Origin: CAG-791 sp963658695
GTDB taxonomy: Bacteria > Bacillota > Clostridia > Lachnospirales > Lachnospiraceae
Assembly: GCA_963658695.1 (NCBI GenBank)
Contig: CAVKRN010000074.1
Span: 1-9,091 of the forward strand
Length of the DNA stretch: 9,091 bases
Direction of reading: 5' to 3'
The position numbers and the translations under genes are program-made. The notes beneath the pieces are model-generated. The model did no database searches. It worked only from the letters and a program-made list of their open reading frames with translations, and had not been told where the DNA came from. Below, piece by piece: positions 5,981 to 9,091 of the stretch; within the stretch, counting starts at the first letter, position 1, and each line of letters opens with the position of its first letter.

Positions 5981-6746
5981 CTGTTTCCTTTTGGCCGTCG
6001 TTTCGTCCCTCTCTGGCCTTTCGATACTCCGATGGACTCATCTGATAAAAAGATCGGAATGCCCTCGAAAAGCTTTTGGGATTATCATATCCCAAATAAA
6101 ACGCAATATCGTAGCTGCGGTATTTGCAGTCATCCAGCATCTCGCAAGCCTTTTCCATACGCGTACGCAGCAACAGTTCCGCAAAGCCCTCTCCGTTTTT
6201 TTCCTTGAAAATCCGCGAAAGATAGGACGGGCTCAGAAACACACGCTGCGCCGCTTCCTCCAATGTGGCTGTCCGATACTCTTTTTGGACATACTGCGTC
6301 ACATCATACAGAATCTGCTCATAATATGCCGTCGGCCGCTGTGCTCCCTGTCTGTTTCTCTGGTCCAAGCGCTCCTTCACCTTTTCAAAGCAATCCGTAA
6401 TCGCCGCGTAATTCACCGGCTTCATCAGATAATCCACGACACCGGTTTGAAGTGCTGCGCGAAAATACTCATAATTGTCATAGCTGCTAAAAAAAACCTT
6501 CTGCATCTGCGGATAGGCCATCAGTCGCCGGCTCAGCTCCAGTCCATTCATTCCCGGCATTTCTATGTCAGTCATAACAACATCCGCCGGATATTTTTCC
6601 AGATGCTGCAATGCGATTCTCGCATCCGTAAACACGCCGGCCACCTCAAATCCAATGCTCTGCCACGGAAACAGCTGTGCTATTCCGTCTGCTATCTTCT
6701 CTTCGTCATCAATGATCACCAGTTGGTACATCATCCCTCCGTCCAT
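5961..6746 (-). CDS. Response regulator with receiver and AraC-type DNA-binding domains (YesN-like, short form)
   Basis: A receiver domain (about 6-125) is joined by a short linker to an AraC-type double helix-turn-helix domain (about 158-245). Receiver residues visible are the acidic pair in IIDDEE (Asp13, Asp14), the phosphorylation site Asp60 in VVMTDIEMPG, Ser87/Ser88 in FFSSYD and Lys109 in LMKP. The DNA-binding part shows ATLEEAAQRVFLSPSYLSRI and the family signature LGYDNPKSFSRAFRSFYQMSPSEYR. At 261 residues it lacks the long middle region of the ~500-residue YesN proteins. It should be phosphorylated by the overlapping kinase and activate transcription, most likely of the upstream binding-protein gene. 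The start is ambiguous: ATG at 6744-6746 (with GGGAG ten bases away) or ATG-ATG at 6734-6729, which follows GGAGGG. The later start gives MYQLVIIDDE, the usual beginning of this family. Confidence 0.93.
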   Translation of the reverse strand: MDGGMMYQLVIIDDEEKIADGIAQLFPWQSIGFEVAGVFTDARIALQHLEKYPADVVMTDIEMPGMNGLELSRRLMAYPQMQKVFFSSYDNYEYFRAALQTGVVDYLMKPVNYAAITDCFEKVKERLDQRNRQGAQRPTAYYEQILYDVTQYVQKEYRTATLEEAAQRVFLSPSYLSRIFKEKNGEGFAELLLRTRMEKACEMLDDCKYRSYDIAFYLGYDNPKSFSRAFRSFYQMSPSEYRKAREGRNDGQKETGDSHEA

Positions 6747-6778
6747 TATAATCGAGCACTCCCTAACAGCATTAAAGA

Positions 6779-6799
6779 GCAGGCACGATACGTGCCTGC
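6779..6799 (-). terminator. Stable hairpin between binding-protein and regulator genes
   Basis: GCAGGCACG (6779-6787) pairs perfectly with CGTGCCTGC (6791-6799) around a three-base loop. It lies in the 81-base gap after the lipoprotein gene. On the sense (minus) strand it is followed by TCTTTAATG, too poor a T-run for a full terminator. A likely role is a partial terminator or a 3' mRNA stabiliser that keeps the binding protein more abundant than the signalling proteins downstream. Confidence 0.6.
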
Positions 6800-6827
6800 C
6801 CCTATATTTTAGTTGGTAACCCCATGC

Positions 6828-8216
6828 TTATTTCTGCGTTGCAATGTAGCTTGTCAATTCCTCTGAAAGCTCTTCCGCGCCCTTGTCCGCATCCGTCACA
6901 CCGTAAGCAATTGATTCCACCATGTCGAACAGCATCTGCTTTACCTCAGAAGAGGTAGAGTATTTGTCCTCCGTCATGCCGTTTAACTTGCTGGAGATCG
7001 TAGCAGCATCCATCATGAGCTGATCCAAAGATCCCGATTCCACGCAAATCTGCTGCGCCTTCTCTGTCGGCGGCACACTTCGAACACATCCCAGTGTCTT
7101 TGCTGCCGTATCATCATTGTAGAAATAATCCAAGAACTTCATAGCCGCTTCCGGATGCTTGCAAGTCGATGTAACAGCCAAAACCTGCGGGCAGTTCACG
7201 TTCCACCCATCAGATATCGCATTTTCTATTACAGGCAGTTCTCCGATCATCCAATTCCCATCCGGATTGGCTGCTGTGAATACGTTGATTGTAGAAATAA
7301 ACGCAAATGCACAGACATATTTACCGGAAATCCAGTTCGGATCCGCCGGAAGATCATCGCTGCTGTAGGCAGCCATGTAGGATGCCGGTGGGCAGACATT
7401 GCATTCGTAGAATTTCTCCACATACTCCAGGCACTCCTTCAGCTCTTCTGTCGTAAAGTTAGCCTGCAATGTCTCCTCATTGAACATCTGCTTGCCGGTC
7501 TTCTGCTTGTACAGGTTGATCAGCACCATGTTCGTAACAAATTCCTTGTTGGCACAGAGAAGGTACATATCCGGATCTTCCTCATGCACCTTCTTTCCCC
7601 ACTCCAGAAGATCGTCAAAGGTATATGGCTGTGAAAAGTCAATTCCGTATTTGTCCGCAAGATCTTTATTAACAACCAGGGCACCTCCCGACATACCGGT
7701 AGGAATTCCATATTGCTTGCCGTCAAAATAACCATTGACCCTCTGATGAAGATAATTCTCCTCAAAATTAGAGAAATCAAATCCATATTCATTGTAATCC
7801 AGGAAATAGTCACCACTATCTACAAAAGTAGGGAATACCCCAGGATCCACCTGTACAATATCCGCCGCTGTACCGGAAGCCAGTTGTGTTGCCAGCTTAT
7901 CGCTGTATCCGTCTGAGCTTCCGTACTCGGCCTCAATCTTGATATTGGGATTTAATTCTGTAAACTGATTGATAACTTCGAGCGTAGCATTGGCACGCTC
8001 ATCTCCGCCCCACCAAGCAAAGCGAAGCGTAATCTCTTCCCCATTCGATGCAGCACTATCTGCCGTTTCGGAAGCATCTTCTGCTTCCGCAGCTGTTTCC
8101 TGCGAAGTTTGCGTATTCGCGCTTTCCGCGCTTCCACCGCTACTACCTGCGCCGCAACCAGTCATGGACACTGCCATACAAGCAGCCAGAACACCTGCCG
8201 TAATTCTTCTCTTCAT
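6828..8216 (-). CDS. ABC transporter sugar-type substrate-binding lipoprotein
   Basis: This is a family 1 extracellular solute-binding protein (UgpB/MalE-like, COG1653 type). The start chosen is the ATG at 8214-8216, because GGAGGGG (8221-8227) lies six bases upstream. An in-frame ATG at 8228 overlaps that site and is less likely. From this start the protein has 462 residues: MKRR, a hydrophobic signal segment, and a lipobox ending SMTGC with the lipidated Cys at position 21. A low-complexity Ser/Ala/Glu spacer follows, typical of Gram-positive lipoproteins, and then the mature domain starting ITLRFAWWGGDERANATLEV. YGIPTGMSGGALVVNKDLADKYGID and a C-terminal helical region fit the family fold and usual length. 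It should sit on the outer membrane face and capture a carbohydrate. No permease or ATPase genes are adjacent. The regulator and kinase follow, so it may deliver ligand to the kinase as well as to a transporter encoded elsewhere. Confidence 0.93.
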   Translation of the reverse strand: MKRRITAGVLAACMAVSMTGCGAGSSGGSAESANTQTSQETAAEAEDASETADSAASNGEEITLRFAWWGGDERANATLEVINQFTELNPNIKIEAEYGSSDGYSDKLATQLASGTAADIVQVDPGVFPTFVDSGDYFLDYNEYGFDFSNFEENYLHQRVNGYFDGKQYGIPTGMSGGALVVNKDLADKYGIDFSQPYTFDDLLEWGKKVHEEDPDMYLLCANKEFVTNMVLINLYKQKTGKQMFNEETLQANFTTEELKECLEYVEKFYECNVCPPASYMAAYSSDDLPADPNWISGKYVCAFAFISTINVFTAANPDGNWMIGELPVIENAISDGWNVNCPQVLAVTSTCKHPEAAMKFLDYFYNDDTAAKTLGCVRSVPPTEKAQQICVESGSLDQLMMDAATISSKLNGMTEDKYSTSSEVKQMLFDMVESIAYGVTDADKGAEELSEELTSYIATQK

Positions 8217-8292
8217 ACGCCCCTCCATTTTCCGTATCGCTACCGTTTCCTCGGCCGGTGCCCCTTTGCGCCAGCCGTTTCTCTATGCGACT

Positions 8293-8345
8293 ATTGTACC
8301 GATCTGTCATTCTTTTTCGGAGGGAGATGGATTTCCATCTCTCCC
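8293..8345 (-). promoter_or_regulatory. Candidate promoter and operator of the binding-protein/two-component operon
   Basis: A minus-strand TACAAT (8298-8293) predicts a start near 8286, giving a leader of about 70 bases before the lipoprotein ATG. No recognisable -35 is found at 16-18 bases, as expected for an activator-dependent promoter. Directly upstream, GGGAGATGGA (8322-8331) and TCCATCTCTCCC (8334-8345) form an inverted repeat covering about -36 to -60, the region where an activator would bind. Read on the plus strand the same repeat is followed by five T (8348-8352) and could instead be a terminator, but no plus-strand gene ends there. Confidence 0.42.
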
Positions 8346-8426
8346 CATTTTTCTACCAGCCTCGGCAGGAAGGTTTCATTTTTTTGCAATTTTCCAAAAA
8401 GAAGTGTCCTGTGACATCTTTTCTGC

Positions 8427-8615
8427 CTACAGCTGCAGATCTCTTAACTGGGCGGACAGCTTCCTGTTTTCACGATAATCCACCGGGCAATCGATCACGG
8501 TCGGAACCGGTTGCTCAAACGCCTCCTGCAGCGTCGGAAGAAGCTCCTCGGTTTTCTGAATGCGATATCCCTTGCAACCGAAGCTTTCCGCAAATTTGCT
8601 GCTTCGCAGCGCAAA
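8427..8615 (-). pseudogene. C-terminal fragment of acetolactate synthase large subunit (AlsS/IlvB type)
   Basis: Reading minus from about 8615 to the TAG at 8427-8429 gives SSKFAESFGCKGYRIQKTEE, then LLPTLQEAFEQPVPTVIDCP and VDYRENRKLSAQL. This matches the end of catabolic-type acetolactate synthases, which typically finish 'FVKxAEAFGAKGYRV...EELLPxLKEAL...VIDCPVDYSENxKL'. The full enzyme is about 550-570 residues and uses thiamine diphosphate to condense two pyruvates. Only the last ~60 residues remain. A TAA lies at 8634-8636 in the same frame, no start codon or ribosome binding site is present, and the ThDP-binding and FAD-type domains are absent. It is therefore a non-functional remnant cut at about 8615. 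Sequence between it and the Rpn gene (8616-8723) has no recognisable coding content. Downstream, positions 8217-8426 hold only the promoter region of the lipoprotein operon. Confidence 0.8.
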
Positions 8616-8723
8616 TCCGGCGTGGAAAACGCTTTAATCAGCTTTCCCTTAATTTGTGATGCCTTGTGATTCAATGTAATTGTGTCAATCAGGCACATAT
8701 CTATTGAGCCGACTCATCAACAG

Positions 8724-9091
8724 CTACAGCAACGCGCTGAATTCTTCCTCTGTCATATTCATACGCTTGGCTCCCTCCGAAATGGAAAGAAGCTGATCGT
8801 GCACCAAGCTGATGAGCATCTTACTCATGCCCTCTTCACGGCCTTCTGCTCTACCTTCTTCGCGCCCCTTTTCCAATCCTTCTTCCAAGCCTTTTTCGTG
8901 ACCTTCTTCCAGCCCTTTTTCGCGACCTTCTTCAACTCCGAGATCGTAGTACACCGCCTGATCCATTTTCCTTTGCATTTCCCAGTCCATAAAACCTCGC
9001 CTCATTTCCGGATTCGTCTTGACTCTCTCCACACTTGCCTGCACTTCTCGGCAGTAATCGTTCTCCGGCGCCTCGCCGTTCATCAAGCGCA
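8724..9091 (-). CDS. Rpn-family recombination-promoting nuclease/putative transposase, C-terminal part (cut by window edge)
   Basis: The open frame enters from the right edge and ends at the TAG at 8724-8726. The visible ~122 residues start RLMNGEAPENDYCREVQASV, continue ERVKTNPEMRRGFMDWEM, and then show a run of Glu-Gly-rich tetrads (EEGREKG, LEEGHEKG and so on, about seven copies), followed by a helical tail ending EEEFSALL. This is how the C-terminus of PD-(D/E)XK Rpn/YhgA-like proteins of Clostridia looks: '...ENDxxREVxxAVExVRxNxExRRxYM...' and then a charged (EEGxEKG)n segment. The catalytic nuclease domain should lie beyond 9091 and cannot be checked. Related E. coli Rpn proteins are DNases that promote RecA-independent recombination. 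In Clostridia they form large multi-copy families. The first visible codons are internal, so the true start is outside the window. Confidence 0.83.
   Translation of the reverse strand, partial: RLMNGEAPENDYCREVQASVERVKTNPEMRRGFMDWEMQRKMDQAVYYDLGVEEGREKGLEEGHEKGLEEGLEKGREEGRAEGREEGMSKMLISLVHDQLLSISEGAKRMNMTEEEFSALL
8818..8940 (-). repeat. Imperfect 12-base tandem repeats encoding Glu-Gly tetrads
   Basis: Variants of a 12-base unit (on the plus strand roughly CCTTCTTCCAAG / CCTTCTTCGCGA) follow one another inside the Rpn-like gene and encode [L/R/H]-E-[E/K]-G units. All observed changes keep the reading frame. Such a tract is prone to copy-number change by slippage and would form a highly charged helical or extended tail. 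Confidence 0.65.

Noticed and set aside
6733..6745. TATAAT-like box at the start of the response regulator gene as an internal promoter
   Set aside because: No -35 at any reasonable spacing (AATGCT at 17 bases), and it overlaps the annotated start codon; tight gene spacing favours co-transcription with the lipoprotein gene.
5970..6812. 280-codon plus-strand open frame
   Set aside because: It is wholly antisense to the response regulator, whose receiver and AraC motifs are clear; its protein has no recognisable fold, and it exists because the real gene lacks antisense stops.
8258..8659. 133-codon plus-strand open frame
   Set aside because: Runs antisense through the acetolactate synthase fragment and the operon promoter region; no family resemblance and Ser/Phe/Cys-rich like other shadows.
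8495..8698. 67-codon minus-strand open frame (Arg-rich)
   Set aside because: Its frame overlaps the acetolactate synthase fragment in a different phase; the Arg-rich composition is the out-of-frame shadow of the fragment.
8818..8940. Short regular repeats as a CRISPR array
   Set aside because: The unit is about 12 bases, without spacers, in frame inside a coding region; it encodes the Glu-Gly tail typical of Clostridia Rpn-like proteins.
1..9091. tRNA, rRNA, CRISPR-Cas, integrase or complete insertion sequence
   Set aside because: No cloverleaf-like GTTCRANYC context, rRNA core motif, spacer array, tyrosine/serine recombinase or full transposase was found in either strand.

Overview
The window looks like a chromosomal accessory segment from an anaerobic Firmicute, most likely a Lachnospiraceae/Clostridia gut-type bacterium. 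The reasons are the AGGAGG-type ribosome binding sites, the MATE plus cytidylate-kinase-like gene pair, the YesM/YesN-type two-component system beside a sugar-binding lipoprotein, and an Rpn-family gene with a Glu-Gly-rich tail. No organism can be named from sequence reading alone.

Layout. Positions 1-182 hold the 3' remains of a small unidentified + strand gene, closed by a bidirectional hairpin at 197-231. Positions 260-3929 are AT-rich and carry two paralogous MATE exporters transcribed away from each other. The left one (864-2231, minus) is followed by a cytidylate-kinase-like gene (260-850, minus). The right one (2589-3929, plus) is followed by the first ~31 codons of a nitroreductase. 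That gene breaks off near 4040, where the sequence turns visibly more GC-rich. Positions 4235-8228 form a minus-strand operon: sugar-type ABC substrate-binding lipoprotein, AraC-type response regulator, YesM-type sensor kinase. No permease genes are present. Positions 8427-8615 are a broken C-terminal piece of an acetolactate synthase. The right edge cuts the C-terminal half of an Rpn-type nuclease/putative transposase.

How it works together (inference). The most interesting part is the 357-base gap between the two MATE genes. On the minus strand it contains two copies of one module: a promoter, then a hairpin whose base sits at the predicted transcription start, then seven T. Their stems differ in sequence but both pair, and the loops share AGCGTAARTCCAG. 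The + strand MATE gene has its own, different leader terminator. Both exporters therefore appear to be controlled by transcription attenuation, possibly by a ligand-sensing RNA. The guanidine-IV (mepA) riboswitch class is the known precedent for MATE genes, but I could not verify a match. The right-hand operon looks like a sugar-sensing unit in which the lipoprotein, kinase and regulator act together, with transport functions either elsewhere or lost at the recombination junction near 4040.
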